Assembly (NCBI GenBank): GCA_023101885.1
Contig: JALPQD010000125.1
Coordinates: 3,434,973-3,498,972, forward strand
Reading direction: 5' to 3'
From: Typhlomys cinereus
Taxonomy: Eukaryota; Chordata; Mammalia; Rodentia; Platacanthomyidae
DNA: 64,000 nucleotides
Part shown: piece after piece, positions 1 to 12,184 of the stretch
Layout: the number at the start of each line of letters is the position of its first letter
Position numbering within the stretch: position 1 is the first letter of the stretch
Translations under genes and position numbers: made by a program
Notes under the pieces: model-generated
Database searches by the model: none
Seen by the model: only the letters and a program-made list of their open reading frames with translations
What the model was told of the DNA's origin: nothing

Positions 1-7
1 CCGTGGT

Positions 8-54
<47 letters not shown>

Positions 55-106
55 ACATGCATACACGCACAATTGAATAAATAATAAATAATAAAAAAAT
101 AAAAAA
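1..106 (+). mobile_element. SINE 3' tail (truncated by window edge)
   Basis: The sequence opens inside the tail of the window's common tRNA-derived SINE. It has the CCGTGGTTCTACACAC stretch, a CA run, then CAATTGAATAAATAA and an A-rich tail. The same order closes the complete copy at 8022-8297. The head lies outside the window. Confidence 0.8.
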
Positions 107-918
107 TGAAGAGATTGGTTTGGGACCATCAAATCTGAAAACAGTTCACTGGTAAAGGATAGACATATATGATGTCCTTTAAATTTGAATTGGTTCTCAC
201 AATAGTATTCCTATACTAAAGAAGAACACAAAAAAGAGCTCTAGGCAATGCTACTGAGTCCTTACACCTCATCAGAGAGGAGGACCCAGAGGGAAGTTTG
301 ACATGCACACTAAAGGATGCTCCAGGGATGGGGGGGGGCCACTGGGAGAAAGGGAGGGAGGGGAGAAAAGAAGGAAAAAAGAGGGGAAGGAGTAAAGGGA
401 TGTGCTGCATCCTTATCTGATCAATCTGGTAGAATATGTCTCAGTTTGGAAAAGATGGATTCAAAGAAACATCTTTTGGGATAAGGACATGACTTTATTT
501 AAGAGAAATAAGGAAAAATACGGGAATTGTCAGGCCTTGGTGTTTCTTCCAGCTCAGGCTTAAAGCCTGTTCCCTGGGGAAGGTCACAGTAACCCCATGG
601 GCAGGTGCTAGGAATTTCTCAGAATGTCACAATAATGCCCATGAACAGGGGCTGGACACTTTCTCCTAGATAATTCGAGTTTTGCCGGCAGGAAGAATTC
701 TTCTGGGAATTAGGAGTGCCCTTTTACCTGCTCTTAGGGTTTTTTTTGGGGGGGGGTAGCTTCCTGCTCTCTGATCTAGAGAAGAAGCCTGCTTTTTAAC
801 TTTTAGTCAAATTCTAAATAGAGATTTCATGTCTAGTCACTTACAATAAGTAGACTTGTTAGCCAGAATGTGTGCACTGATTTTAAGGAAATTAGAGAAT
901 AACTTCTAGAGTCTTAAA

Positions 919-947
919 ACATAGGTGGGTAAAATTCCCACCTATGT
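919..947. repeat. Perfect 11-bp inverted repeat, 7-bp loop
   Basis: ACATAGGTGGG at 919-929 is the exact reverse complement of CCCACCTATGT at 937-947. A second, imperfect pair of arms (902-910 and 961-970) lies outside it, giving a nested stem of about 70 bp. It sits in the unassigned part of the interrupted L1. Function unknown. Confidence 0.7.
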
Positions 948-1032
948 ACTAACTGAGAAATTCCAGAAGTATTAGACTATGCTATCAGTCCACTAGAATC
1001 TTAAAAGAAACTGTGATACCCTCTTACCCTGG

Positions 1033-1686
1033 TTGAAGGCCAAGGAAGAGACCATCATGCCAGAAAGTCTATATGCCAAGACTGCCCCTGGAGATGGTAT
1101 TTGCAATCCAAACTGGGAGAATCCATGTCAGAAGCAAAGGGGGCCATGTCTTTCCTATCCCAAACAGCATTCTTATGAGAAATCACAGATATGGACCATT
1201 CGAGTGCACTCCCACCAATGATCACCTCCGCCCCGAAAGAGACACCCATGGCAGGCATATGGGGCCTGACAGATTGGACCCCAGGTATGGAGAATGCATG
1301 GTTCACAGATGGGTCATCTAAATGATGGCAATACACTTCTGGAATTCCTCAAAGGAAGACATAAGCAACCTTACTATTAAAGGAATAGAAGGATGCTATT
1401 ATAGGAGGAATTATTCTTTTAATAATTATATTGCTCATTTCCTTCAGTGCATATCTCAGTAGTGCTCCATCAACAGAACCACACTCTGGAGCTTATGGCC
1501 TTGAACATCCAAGCCATGGCCCCCCTAGAGACGTGGTTCAAGCTTGGATAGCAGACACTGCATGAGCTGCATGCAACTTCCCAAGTTAGAACCTGCTGCC
1601 ATGCCTGGTGCCCATGTCAACCTGCCTCACTGAGAGGATCAACCCGGAGAGGACAACAGCAAAAGCTCACGCTGGGACTTAAGGGG
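1033..1686 (+). pseudogene. Degenerate endogenous retrovirus pol remnant
   Basis: Around 1284-1312 the forward strand encodes a short WFTDGSS motif, the signature that opens the RNase H domain of retroviral Pol. A stop follows one codon later (TGA at about 1319), and no long frame remains open. The stretch leads directly into an LTR start at 1687, preceded by a short purine run (AAGGGG) that could be the polypurine tract. The level of decay means no product is expected. The region 411-1032 upstream may belong to the same element, but I see no retroviral motif in it. Confidence 0.5.
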
Positions 1687-2112
1687 TGTTGGGGACTCCT
1701 ATAGTTAATTATAAAATATGTTCCTTACTGATATCAAAAGGAGATCATTCCTCCTCTGTGTATTTTAAAAAAGAAGTCTCTGTTTAGATATGTCAACTAT
1801 GTAGGCTCAGCCCCATGGCTATCTGGTGAAGCATTATAGATTAGATAAGAGAATGTTTCTGTTAAGTGCCTTTACCCTCAAGCAATGGGTTAGGTTCTTG
1901 AAAAAAGGTCCACCCTGAAGGTGATTTTGCTGATTAGAAAATTATACATCTATTGTAGGTGCAACATTCTTTACCCCAAAATTTTCTGTATAAAAGCTGT
2001 CACAAAAGTTTCAATAAATGGGTTCAGAATTCACACGGCCTCAAGAAGAGTTGTGTGTTTCTGTTCTCCACCTGGTCCGGGGGAGCCCTGGTCTCCAGGC
2101 CGCGACTCTGGT
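1687..2112 (+). mobile_element. Retroviral LTR (3' LTR of the remnant)
   Basis: It starts with TGTTGGGG right after a polypurine-like AAGGGG. It has a TATA box (TATAAAAG, 1989-1996) and a poly(A) signal (AATAAA, 2013-2018), followed by a C/G-rich U5-like end that gives way to L1 3'-UTR sequence at about 2113. This order of signals is that of an LTR of about 425 bp. No matching 5' LTR is seen at the left end, so the element is partial. The exact right edge and the short host duplication are not resolved. ERV class is not assigned. Confidence 0.6.
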
Positions 2113-2241
2113 CCAAGGAGGGGTGGAGGGAGGGAGGAGAATGGAGTACCTATCAAGTTTATATGAGTGGAAAAAAAAAAGCTGAAAATGAAAAAAATAT
2201 ACTTATTTAAAAAAATAAAAATAAATTTGAATTGGTTCTCA

Positions 2242-3825
2242 GTAAGTTACACTAGTTTTAAGTTCCACTAGTAGCTTCTAATCTTCATTAATTTACATGT
2301 AACTACCCAACTATCTAATTTGCTTCACCTTTCTGAGGTATGCAGATTCTTTCCCCTCACATATTGAAATCAACCTTTTTGGAATTTCATTCTATTTCTT
2401 AAACAAACAAAAAAACACAATTAATCCTTTACTCATAGTCTATGTGCAATATGTGCTGATTTGAAAGAAAAACAGTAATCAAATCCTGTTCATCCTCACC
2501 TTTCCACAACAACAAGAAATGATATGAGAACCCTGACAGTAATAATTCATCTATCTTCTGGAGAGAAATTCTATACTGTTCTCTCCTCTAAATCCCTCCC
2601 CCCACCGTCCTACACTACTTGTCTTAAAGTGACATAATCCACAGATGGGAGAACTCAAACTGTAAAGAATTGTGCAGATTATGGCAAAAATGGTAAAGAG
2701 GGAAAATGGAAACAATAGTCATTAGACATAAGCTAAGAAATCATTTGGCCTAGGAGTTTTCAAGATAGGAATAAGAAGTTCATTACCTAGATATTCATAT
2801 TTGCTTAGTCACAACATGCAATATTGTATATAACTCTCACTATTCTAGAAATTGGGAATGGTGTTATCATACCAAAGAACCAGGGAATTCAGAGAATTAG
2901 AGAACAGTTATCAAGGGGAATCGACTCTTCGCCATAACTTTTTCTCATTCTGTGAAAGGAGACGGGGGTGGGGGGGTGGGGGGGGTACATTTTCCGTTCC
3001 TTAATGGATCAGCTACCTGGTGTAAAACAAATTCATAGAAGAGGCTTCTCTCACACACAGGGGTTCCTTTGAATAGTGCAAAAGAGTGTAAGACTGGGCA
3101 ATACAAAGAATACAGTTATGTAGGAGAAACCAGTGAGATGCATGCTGTTCTCATAGACAGAGAGAATGGTGAGGTTATTCATCCATGGCTCAGCACCATG
3201 AAGCACATAACTTTTACAGAAGAGAGAGATGGCTGTGACTTACAACAAGGGTGTTCTTAAGGATCTTAAACACACTGTTGGCTGAGGTTATGGCTCAGAG
3301 GTATCAGTAAAGATCTAAGTTCCAGATTCATTTGCACTAGGGACTTATCTTCTCCATGGAGAAACACAACAAGATAAAATTACAATGGTTTGATCTAATA
3401 CGTGACCCGAACTGATGTGATTTACATTGTCTAGACCTGCATTTAATATTCAGAAAAAATAGACAGTACATCTCCTACTTCTGTGCATATTCCTGTAAGA
3501 GAAAGGACATTTGAAAGGCATAGGATCTTGACATTTTTTAAGTTTCCATGTGTGGCAGCAAAGACAAATATAGAAACTGGAATCCACAAAATTGAGCACA
3601 AATCTTTGTATTTCCCTCTTACTTTTGGTGTTAGTATGAATAAGTCATTTTTAATCTCATAGTTTCCTGATTCATAACATGAAAATGATCCTTTGCAAAT
3701 TGAAAAGAATTTATATAAAAGCTCTTATGAAACCATGCCATATGTAGACGGTGATTAATAATTATCATTTCAACAATGGTCAGACATAATACAGAATATT
3801 GGCAATCCATCAATGCTCACCTAGA
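2242..3825. other. Spacer, no gene seen
   Basis: AT-rich DNA without a recognisable coding region or repeat family. The only marked feature is a G-rich run at about 2961-2987. Small open frames (for example 3069-3260) carry no recognisable motif. Confidence 0.6.
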
Positions 3826-4345
3826 ATCAAGCCAACCTAATATCTCCCCATCCTAAGGCTTAGAGGACCTTGCAGAAGAAAGGGCAGTAAGATTGCAAAA
3901 ACCTAAAGATGGGAAGGTCCACCATTAGACAAGACATTCCATTCAAGGTAGGACTGCTGCATATAGGAACTCATTATAGTGAGACTTGTACTTACCAAAA
4001 CTGCATAATGACTGATATACCAACATGCCCTATAGACTACAAGGAACTCAAGAGATAAGAACACACAGGGGAAACCTTAGTTAGGGACTAGAGCTGGATG
4101 AATGAAGGGAAATGCCCCTATCAGTGGGGTGACCCGAGAAGGGGCAACTTGGTATGACACAAAGGCCTGAATTCCCACAAGAGTAAACAAGTCAGAAGGA
4201 ACCCTGGGATCCATAGAAGCAGTTAGCAGGAGGGTGGGAAGCAGTGGAATGGATTGATGAAGGAAAAGGAGGAGAATGAGAGGAAGGGATGGAGGGAAGC
4301 AGGGATAAGTACTCAACATGCTTATAAAACCAAATAAAAAACTAT
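3826..4345 (+). mobile_element. L1 3' end, older subfamily
   Basis: It shares the ordered blocks CTCCCCATCCTAAGG, GACTGCTGCAT, AGTGAGACTTGT and CCCTATCAGTGGGGTG, then a purine-rich tract and AAACCAAATAAAAAA, with copies at 23700, 35190 and 56390. This is a 5'-truncated L1 ending in 3' UTR. It carries no coding capacity. Confidence 0.8.
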
Positions 4346-7300
4346 TGTTTACTATTAGTATCATCTTCATTATCATGGAAACAACCTCAGAATAGAACTC
4401 TTCCTCTGTTTTCTTAATCAACTAAAATGTAGTCTTAAGGAGCAACTAATTTATACTCACTGTATATTGTCCAGTTGTAGGGCGAACTTGTTCAAAAACT
4501 AATATATTTTCTATTTTTTTCCCTGTATGTCCTTTATGGTTCCCATTAGGAGACTGGAAAACAGTCCTTCTGATTGCTCTCAGTCAAAGTAGATTCATTC
4601 AACTAGAGAATGAGACCCAGATTTGTCTTCTGGAGTAATAATGTGGGTCTCTGCTCAGACAGACCATGAATCTGGAGTCAGATTGCAGAAGCCTAGAGGC
4701 TTCTGTGTTTCCTTAAATTAATTCATACCACACATGCATGTGACCTTGTTCTTCACCGACACGCAGGGTACTTGACTTGATAACTCTGTAGGGTGAGGCT
4801 CTCTGGGTCTCAGACTCTATGGTTCATAACTTGATTTCCTATAGAAGCTGTGTTACCACATGACTTAACTAAACTGTTTCCTGGGCCCTGTAGCACTGCA
4901 GAACCCCAAGTTTTATACAAACTAGTCTTTCATAGGACACATCCTCTGCTCACTTCTACTATTTCTATCCCAACATCTCCCAGGTCTGCAGTTTCACAAT
5001 GCTTGAACAATTTATTTCAATAGTGCTAAACTTCCATGACAATTCTCACATTTCCATTTAAACTTTTTTCTTTGACCCAATTACTTACCCAACTTTTATT
5101 ATGACATTAAAGATAAGGTCTTCAATCAGACAGAAGTTCTAACAGCACAATTAGAGTGTTGGGAAGACTTTCCATTTCTTGAAACTCTGCCCCCACAGAC
5201 TGAAAGCTGCCAGTCTGCACACAAGAAGACAACTAAACTTGACTCCCTCTGACCATTAGGAAAATCTTGAAGTGATCAAGGTCACTTATCACTAACATTC
5301 TGTCGATTTCCTCTGTCTGATTTTGCTCTTGATCTTCACAATGTCTGCTCACGAAAGTTTCCCTTAAGTATTCAATGGGGAATTTTTTTCTTTCTCATAA
5401 TTTCATGATCATCATAGCAAATGCCTTAAGCTATCTTCTCGGAATCTCTGGTCCCCTGGTCTGTTGAGCATGTCATTTGCTTCTTCCTTGACTCTCAGAT
5501 ACCCACTCTGCTCCCTTTCCAAGGTCTCAGTGTAAGCAGAACTGTAACTCTCATTTTAGGCAATTGTTAATTAAAACTCAAATCAGGCTGAAAAGAGATT
5601 TTTTTTTTTTTTGCTTGTTTAGTACAAGGTTGGTTGTGGTGATTTCTCATCCGCTCCACTTTGAGGCAAAATTCTCATAACCAATTATACAAACTTCTAT
5701 TTTTACTGTTTATTACTATTATTAGTAGTAGTAGCAGAAGCAGTGTCTTAGTCTTTGACACTTTCATATGTAAACACAATGAATTTATGAGTTTTCACTC
5801 CTTCCTATCACTACCACTCCTCTTCCTTTCCAGCCAGTCTCTCTCTTTTCCTTTCATGTCTTTTTGCATATGCGAATCACTGGGTTTCATCTGTGATAAA
5901 GATCTAAGCAATGCCTTTCCAGTCTTTTCCTACCACAAACTCACTTGCCTCCGGGAGAGCAAACAAATGAAGTCACAGCATCTTGGAAGCATCTTCACAA
6001 AATTGAAGAGTCGCATTTCTTGTCTCTACCAACTTAGGCTTTCTGAACTAGAGGCTTAAAAGTTATTATCCTGAAGAAGTGACCTCATAGGCCCTGGGGA
6101 GTCGGGACATTTGCAAGGGGCTTAAAGTTTAGCGCCATCTAGGGATCTTCCATGTTTACATGGAAAGTAAGGATCAAGTTTTCTCCTCTGGCGACCAGGT
6201 CAGAACTGGAGAGCAGAAACAAGGGGCTTTCGCTGAAGAGTCAGGGAAGGTATAACCTAGTCTATCCCCACAGAACACTTCTTCATGTTGGTTCTACTTT
6301 GTGCTTTAATTCCCCATATCTCGGGTGGGTACTATTTACCAAAAGGCACCTAACATTTTAGGGGCACTGGAGCTACCAATAGTGTGATATAATCCTAATC
6401 CCTTTCCATTTCCAGTGAGGCTCCTCTCCCTTAGGATCCTAGGACTTGCTTTCCCTCCATTCTCTCTCTGACTATCCCTTACTCATTCTGCTGTGTTCTC
6501 TTTTTTCTAGGACTCTAGATTTTAAGTTTACCATACATGTCTCCAGACTGGCCATTGTTACCTAGCTATACTGTGACTGGCTTTGTGAGATATTTCCCAA
6601 CTGTTGATTGATATTACCTGTGAAGGATACAGCAAGATGCAATGGAGTTCAATAAGAAGTTGAGCCATGTGCAAAATCTAAGTTATGGGACTGTTTAAAG
6701 GCAGCATATATAGACAGAGAACGTTTAGTCATCCATTAGCCATCATTCAACCTGCATTCCCTCATACTTTTTTCTGGAAACCAGTCTGCCATGCTCATCT
6801 CAGTACACTATATTGCTTAAGGGTTTCTTCAGCTTTCTACACAACTCACTCTTGCTACCAAAAATCCCATACACAGATAATCTATTTAGGAGAGCCTTGC
6901 CATGAATATATTTGTTCTATCATACATCCCAAACCTTCCTTGAGTCATGAGCAAGCATCTTAAATGTCCCAGCTTAGTCTCAGGGGAACATATCTTTTAA
7001 AAACCAAGGTCCTACTGCTATGCAGAAGCAAGTCTAAACTCGTCATCATATAGTCATAATCCCTTTCCACAATTGACTGAAGATGGTCCAGATACTGTTC
7101 TTGATATTTTCTCCTCCAACTATAACTTATATAAAAGGATGTGTATTTTTTTGAGCATTATCCACATTTGTACTAGATCTGAGTTCTGGCTTTTGTATAT
7201 GCTGAATCTTAGCTCATGATAAGTTCTCTAACCAAATGGTATGTGAAAAATTTTATTGCACTTTTCTCTTACTTGAGGCTCATGTCAAAACCCAAATTGC

Positions 7301-8006
7301 TAGTCTACATTGCAACAGCTCCTGACTCAGTAAATTATAAACATTACCTCAAAATAGTCCTTCATAACAACTTCACATATAATGCTGATGCTTCTGGGTA
7401 AGAAATCATACTTTCAAAAGTAGTAGTCTAAACTGTAATCATTTAAGAAGAAAACTGACTGAGTTTTCCTCCAGAACTTGACATCTGGTCTATACCTTAG
7501 GTATCCAAGTTCTATGGACCATTGTAACACCACAGTCAGCTTTAGTGAGAATTCCTCAAAACCAAAACATAACAGGCTTGCAGAAATTCTCTTTTTCCAA
7601 TAACCTATCACAAAAATTTTTATCTGTCTAGAACCAAAATTCTTATCTGTTTACAGTAGCTTATTTAATCTATCTTATTCATATTAACACAAAATTAACA
7701 ACAAAATAAAGAAGAAATTAACTGGGTTGGTTGATTGCTTTTAGGCAGGTTTTTATTATGTAGTTCAGTCTGGCCTTGAAGTCATTATTCTACTACCTTA
7801 GTTTCCCAAGTACAGGGATAATTGGCTTTTTATACATTTTTGAAGCTTTTCCCCTCCCCATCTTCCCTTAACGTGTCTAGTTCTCAGCAAGTTCTGGGGA
7901 AGTCTGGAAGACATATTCCATGTGATTATAAATAACTCTATGGTATGTCAGTTTGTCCAGTCTAGATTGCATTCCTCAGAATTCCCTTTCCATTGTGAAT
8001 CCACAT
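4346..8006. other. Spacer, no gene seen
   Basis: About 3.7 kb of AT-rich DNA. Open frames at 5661-6059 and 6685-6963 have low-complexity, Ser/Phe/Leu-rich or unstructured translations and no family motif, so I do not call them genes. Confidence 0.55.
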
Positions 8007-8312
8007 AAAAAGCTATTAGAGGGCTGGAGAGGTGCTCAGGGGTTAAGCCTCTGCCTTGCAGGCAGAAGGTCCTGAGTTCGGATCCCAGATCCCACGTATA
8101 GATGCCAGGCAGAAGCGGGGGCAGCCTGCGCTTTTGGTCCTGGTAGGGCGGAGCCTGTGAATCCCAGGGCAGAAGGAGGTGGAGGCGTCCATGGTGGTTC
8201 CCGAATTCGCCCGTGGTTCTACACACACACATACACACATGTGCACACACATACATACGCACACATGTACAATTGAATATATAATAAAAAAAATTTTAAA
8301 AAGCTATTAGAG
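8007..8312 (+). mobile_element. Complete tRNA-derived SINE with target duplication
   Basis: The element runs from GGGCTGGAGAGG (8022) to an A-rich tail. It is flanked by the exact 15-mer AAAAAGCTATTAGAG at 8007-8021 and 8298-8312. The head resembles a tRNA-derived Pol III promoter: GGTGCTCAGGGGTTAAG near the A-box position and GAGTTCGGATCCC at the B box. The first 60 bases resemble rodent B2, but the body (GGCAGAAGCGGGGGCAGCC, GGTGGTTCCCGAATTCG, CA-rich tail) does not. It is the best reference copy in the window. Confidence 0.9.
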
Positions 8313-9150
8313 ATGATCTCTTGTGAAAGAAGAGGCAGGTGGGTAGAAGCCACATGTACTTACCTAAGATCTAGTTGCTGGAGCAACAGCATAAATACTG
8401 TTGCAAAGGGTTGTTACAAATGTGCTAGAACATCTAAATCAAATGACCAGGTTATGAGATAGACTGCCTTTCCCATGTTCCTTAGAAACAATGGTATCGT
8501 GCCCACTAGCCAACAGATTGTCTTCAACCTGGACTGGACCACATTGATGGAATACTGTTCCCAGAATGCTGAGGGAGACATGCTTATCATCCTCCCTGTC
8601 TGTACTTCTAAGGAGTCTGATGTTTCTCAGTCTCGAAACAAGCTCAGTCACCTGTTTGTATTGACAGGGAAGCGTAAGCACTGCTATGTATTCAATGCTG
8701 CATTCCTGTGTGTATGACATCTGCACTTCCTAATAAGAGTCCTCACAGAGCACTGTGAAGGCACTTCAAGTTGACGATATCTGAAGTCCTTTGGTTAAAA
8801 ACTCATATCAGATTCTGGGCAACAGTCACTGGCATGGAGGGCAACTACAGCATGGGTGGGTGGAACTAGATAAGCAGAAGGAAGAGTTTGGAAGGGACTT
8901 TCTAAGAAAGTAAGACACACATCTATGAAAACTAGCTTTATCCATGACTAGAGAAACTCCAATCCCCTGTGATATTTTCATCAAAGTGTTACAGGATGTT
9001 AACTGAGACACAGCAAAAATAGTTATAAAATCATAGACCAATCATATGTATTTTAAGAAAATAAGATACTGATGATTTTAAAAATTCAGAAATGTTTTAA
9101 TAAGATGCCATCTGAATCCAATTAAAGTTCCAAGAGAAATTCTGTGCAAC
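8313..9150. other. Spacer, no gene seen
   Basis: Both strands have 70-95-codon open frames at 8439-8726. Neither shows a recognisable domain, and they overlap one another, so they look fortuitous. Confidence 0.5.
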
Positions 9151-9890
9151 TTGACAGATAGATGGTAACCATCCTGCAAATGGGACATTGACCCCCCCAC
9201 ACACACACAAGGGTCTCCTACTCTTATTCCATCTACCTTTGAGTCTCCTCTTATAGGAAGATCTTCATTTAAACAGCATTTTATCTTTGGTTAGGAGGTG
9301 ACCTTCCATACCAATCAGGATGGAGCCAAGGATGATACAGGAACAGCAAGACTGAAAACAACAACAAACCATAATTCAGAACACCAAAAGACCCTGCACT
9401 GATCACCTGGAAACAGACCAGCCAAATCTCTCCCCATCCTAAAGCTCAGGGAAACTTGTGGAAGAGGGGGTGGCAAGATTGTAAGAGCCTAAAGATAGGA
9501 AGAAGCAATGATTTGCTCCACACAAATGAGGGCCTCAGTAGCCATAATCAGACTTTGCAGGATCTGCACAATGACTGACATGTCAACGACCCCCCCAAAG
9601 TCTAGCATGAATCACAGGCAGTAGGATCCTTAGAGGCAAGGGATTGACAGTCATAATAGTCCTCCCATACTAACGGGGAGCCCAAGAAAAAGCTCTGGGC
9701 TACGGCACTGAATCCTTACACCTCACTAGAGTGGAGGACTCAGAGGGAAGTTTGGCATTCACACAAAAGGAGGCTTCAGGAGATGGGAGAGGGAAGGAGG
9801 AGACACTGGGAGAAGGAGAAGGATGGGGGTGAAAGGAAGAGGGAAAGGGGGGAGGGTGCAAGGGAAAAAAAAGAAAAAAAAGAATAACTA
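9151..9890 (+). mobile_element. L1 3' end, younger subfamily
   Basis: It contains the blocks ACCAATCAGGATGGAGCCAA, CTCTCCCCATCCTAAAGCTC, GACTTTGCAGGATCTGCACA, AGTCTAGCATG and a long G/A tract with an A-rich end, all in the order seen in the 3' UTRs at 54722-55729 and 63110-63770. It is a 5'-truncated L1 with no open reading frame. Confidence 0.85.
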
Positions 9891-10905
9891 AATGTATAAG
9901 AGTGAGAAAATTAATTAACAAAACTATTAATTATTAATACATATTATTATTAAATTATTATTAGATTAACGCTTGAATAATAGGAAGAAAATGGTGAACC
10001 CATGAATTCATTTGACATGTATCCTTACTAAAGAACATTTAAATGCTAATATATTTCAATTCATAATGAAACATGATCACTTCATGACCCATAGACAATA
10101 TAGCTTCTACATGAATGAGAAAGAGATAAATCCTTCAAATTTTTAGGAATGTGTTGATGACATTTGAACAAATAGTAGAATATAAGAATGTACCAATTAG
10201 GCAATTGATGAACATATCAATTTCTTTCATAGTTTTTAGTGTGATATGAAATACCAATACTCAAGTGAAGAGGCTAAGAGAAAGAGACTAAGGCTAAAGA
10301 AAGTATATGTTAAGCACAAAATAAAAATGACTCTAAATAAATTTTTAAAAGTACTGACAATGTATAGGAAAGTAGGTTAAAATATATATCAGTGAAGTTC
10401 ATTTGATTAGTTATTATAAATGTAGCGCAATATGCAACTGAATACAATCTACCTTTTTCATATGCATCGATAAGGTTGATAGCTATACACCACACCAGTT
10501 GCTTTCAAGGGTGTAGAAAAAGAATTGTCACACTGAGTGTGTTAAACAAAAAATATTTTGGAGAGAAATTTAGCATTAGATGACTAAGGTAAAAGTATAT
10601 GCAATTATAGAACAATTCTAATTCTTTACATATATTATACTATTTAATGGTCTAACATAACGTTGTAAATATTTAGAGGCCAAAACATGTCATTTTGTTA
10701 TATAGGAAAAGGGACATTGGCCTCCATAGTAAAGGGCCACACTCATTCCCCACATTGCCCTATTTGTACAAGGTTCGAGGAAACACAGGGTTTGGCATGT
10801 CTGTAATTGATTTGTAACCAAAAAAAGTTACAAGATGCAAGCCAGTAGAGCAATGAATCATGTAGAAGAAGACATCAAAGGATGGTTTTTCAGCTTGTTT
10901 GCAAG
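9891..10905. other. AT-rich spacer, no gene seen
   Basis: Very AT-rich, with TTATTA-type simple sequence near 9925-9965. No coding or repeat family was recognised. Confidence 0.55.
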
Positions 10906-11055
10906 ACCTTTGCAAAGTGAGGGAAAAAGGAAGTAGGAATAATCCAGGATGAGTCCCAAAGTCACTACCGATCCTTCGCTGGGACACGCAGTGCCCTCTG
11001 AAACATACACACATGCGCATGTGCAAAAACATAAATAAGAAAGTATTTAAGAAAA
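10906..11055 (+). mobile_element. SINE fragment (diverged subfamily)
   Basis: AATCCAGGATGAGTCCCAAAG, then a CACACATGCGCATGTG stretch and an A-rich end, match the 3' half of the SINE read on the minus strand at 51440-51760. The head is not recognisable. Confidence 0.6.
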
Positions 11056-12184
11056 AGAAAAGACATTGAAGTTTACCCAAAGAATGACAAACTGTGCTAC
11101 AGTGAAAAAAAGCTAGATTATACAAAATGATGCATGACAAATACCATACAGCAAACACCTATATTCAAAGACAAATGCAAAGAAAAACTGCATTTTAATA
11201 GCTTAAACTCCTAGTAATTCAGAAACAAAATGTATGCAAATTATCACATGCTAAACTGTCATTGGCTGTCAGGTAAGAAAGAGGAGTGTCCCTTCTGGTA
11301 TTTACTGAGAGAAGGCAGAGGTACAGATCACTCCACAGTCAGAAACTGCCTTATGTTCATTAAGAGTTATAAACATAAGTAAAAGAATTATAACCAGAAT
11401 CTAGACCAATACTAAAATAGATATAAAGTCTGTGATTCACATGTTTTGTCATGATTTTGCTACATAGCAGAGTTTCCAAAGCTCACTGGTTTGTGTGAGG
11501 AGCCAAGGTTGCTTTCCTCAATTTACACCCCAGTAGAACCCTATTTGCACTTCTGACCTTGGTGTTCTGTAATAATGCCAATAGGAAATTAATATAGCTG
11601 TAATTATATACATTTTGCTTCAATGCTAACTATTTAGGCTGATTCTAGGCTAGCCTAAGCTGGACAGCTCTGTAGATGAGACAGGTTGTCAGAGATTGCC
11701 TTCAGGATTAGAATTTAATTCATATTATCTCTGAATGTTTTCATTGAAATCAGGTTGAAGAGGCAAAGACACCTAGTGCATGTTTTTGGCAGACTCACAT
11801 GTCTAGTTTTATAAATACATTTGAAGCTTCTTCTGTGTCTTGCTTGCAAATGCCCAGTGTTCAAAGCAAGTCACCATTAAGTCCCAAAAAGAAATACCTT
11901 GCCCTTCTCCCATACAATCATGCATGGCTTTAATTGCCTTGGACTTCCCCTATGGATCTGCCTGAAAATTGATTGTTTTTTCTGTTTTAATTTATTCAGA
12001 CCTTTTCCAAGCATAGTCAAAACACTGATGACAATATTAACTATTGCATCTCTATATCACATGCCTGTGTTTATACAGGGCAACTTCCAACTTCATTATG
12101 ATTTTACTCTTGTAAAAGGATTACGTGAAGGAATATTTGTCTTTGATATATATATATATATATATATATATTCACCCCCTGGTA
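11056..12184. other. Spacer with TA microsatellite
   Basis: No gene seen. An alternating TA run lies at about 12147-12170, immediately before the LINE stack. The open frame at 11899-12195 runs into this TA tract and has no family motif. Confidence 0.55.

Larger units (their letters stand above)
181..2241 (+). mobile_element. 5'-truncated L1 3' end with 19-bp target duplication, split by a retroviral remnant
   Basis: The 19-mer AAATTTGAATTGGTTCTCA is present exactly at 181-199 and 2223-2241. Just inside the left copy is L1 3'-UTR sequence (about 200-410), with the segment ending in a purine-rich G/A tract shared with other copies here such as 32640-32790. Just inside the right copy is the end of the same UTR (about 2113-2222: GAG-rich tract, ACCTATCAAGTTTATATGAG, A-rich tail). 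The two halves are separated by about 1.7 kb that is not L1 and ends in an LTR, so I read this as one L1 insertion later interrupted by a retroviral element. Confidence 0.75.

Noticed and set aside
4077..4421. 114-codon minus-strand frame with hydrophobic, Leu/Pro-rich residues
   Set aside because: Translation of the purine-rich L1 3' UTR read on the opposite strand; similar frames recur at every L1 end here.
5661..6059. 132-codon forward frame
   Set aside because: Low-complexity Ser/Leu/Phe-rich N-terminal half and no recognisable domain; length is plausible by chance in 64 kb.
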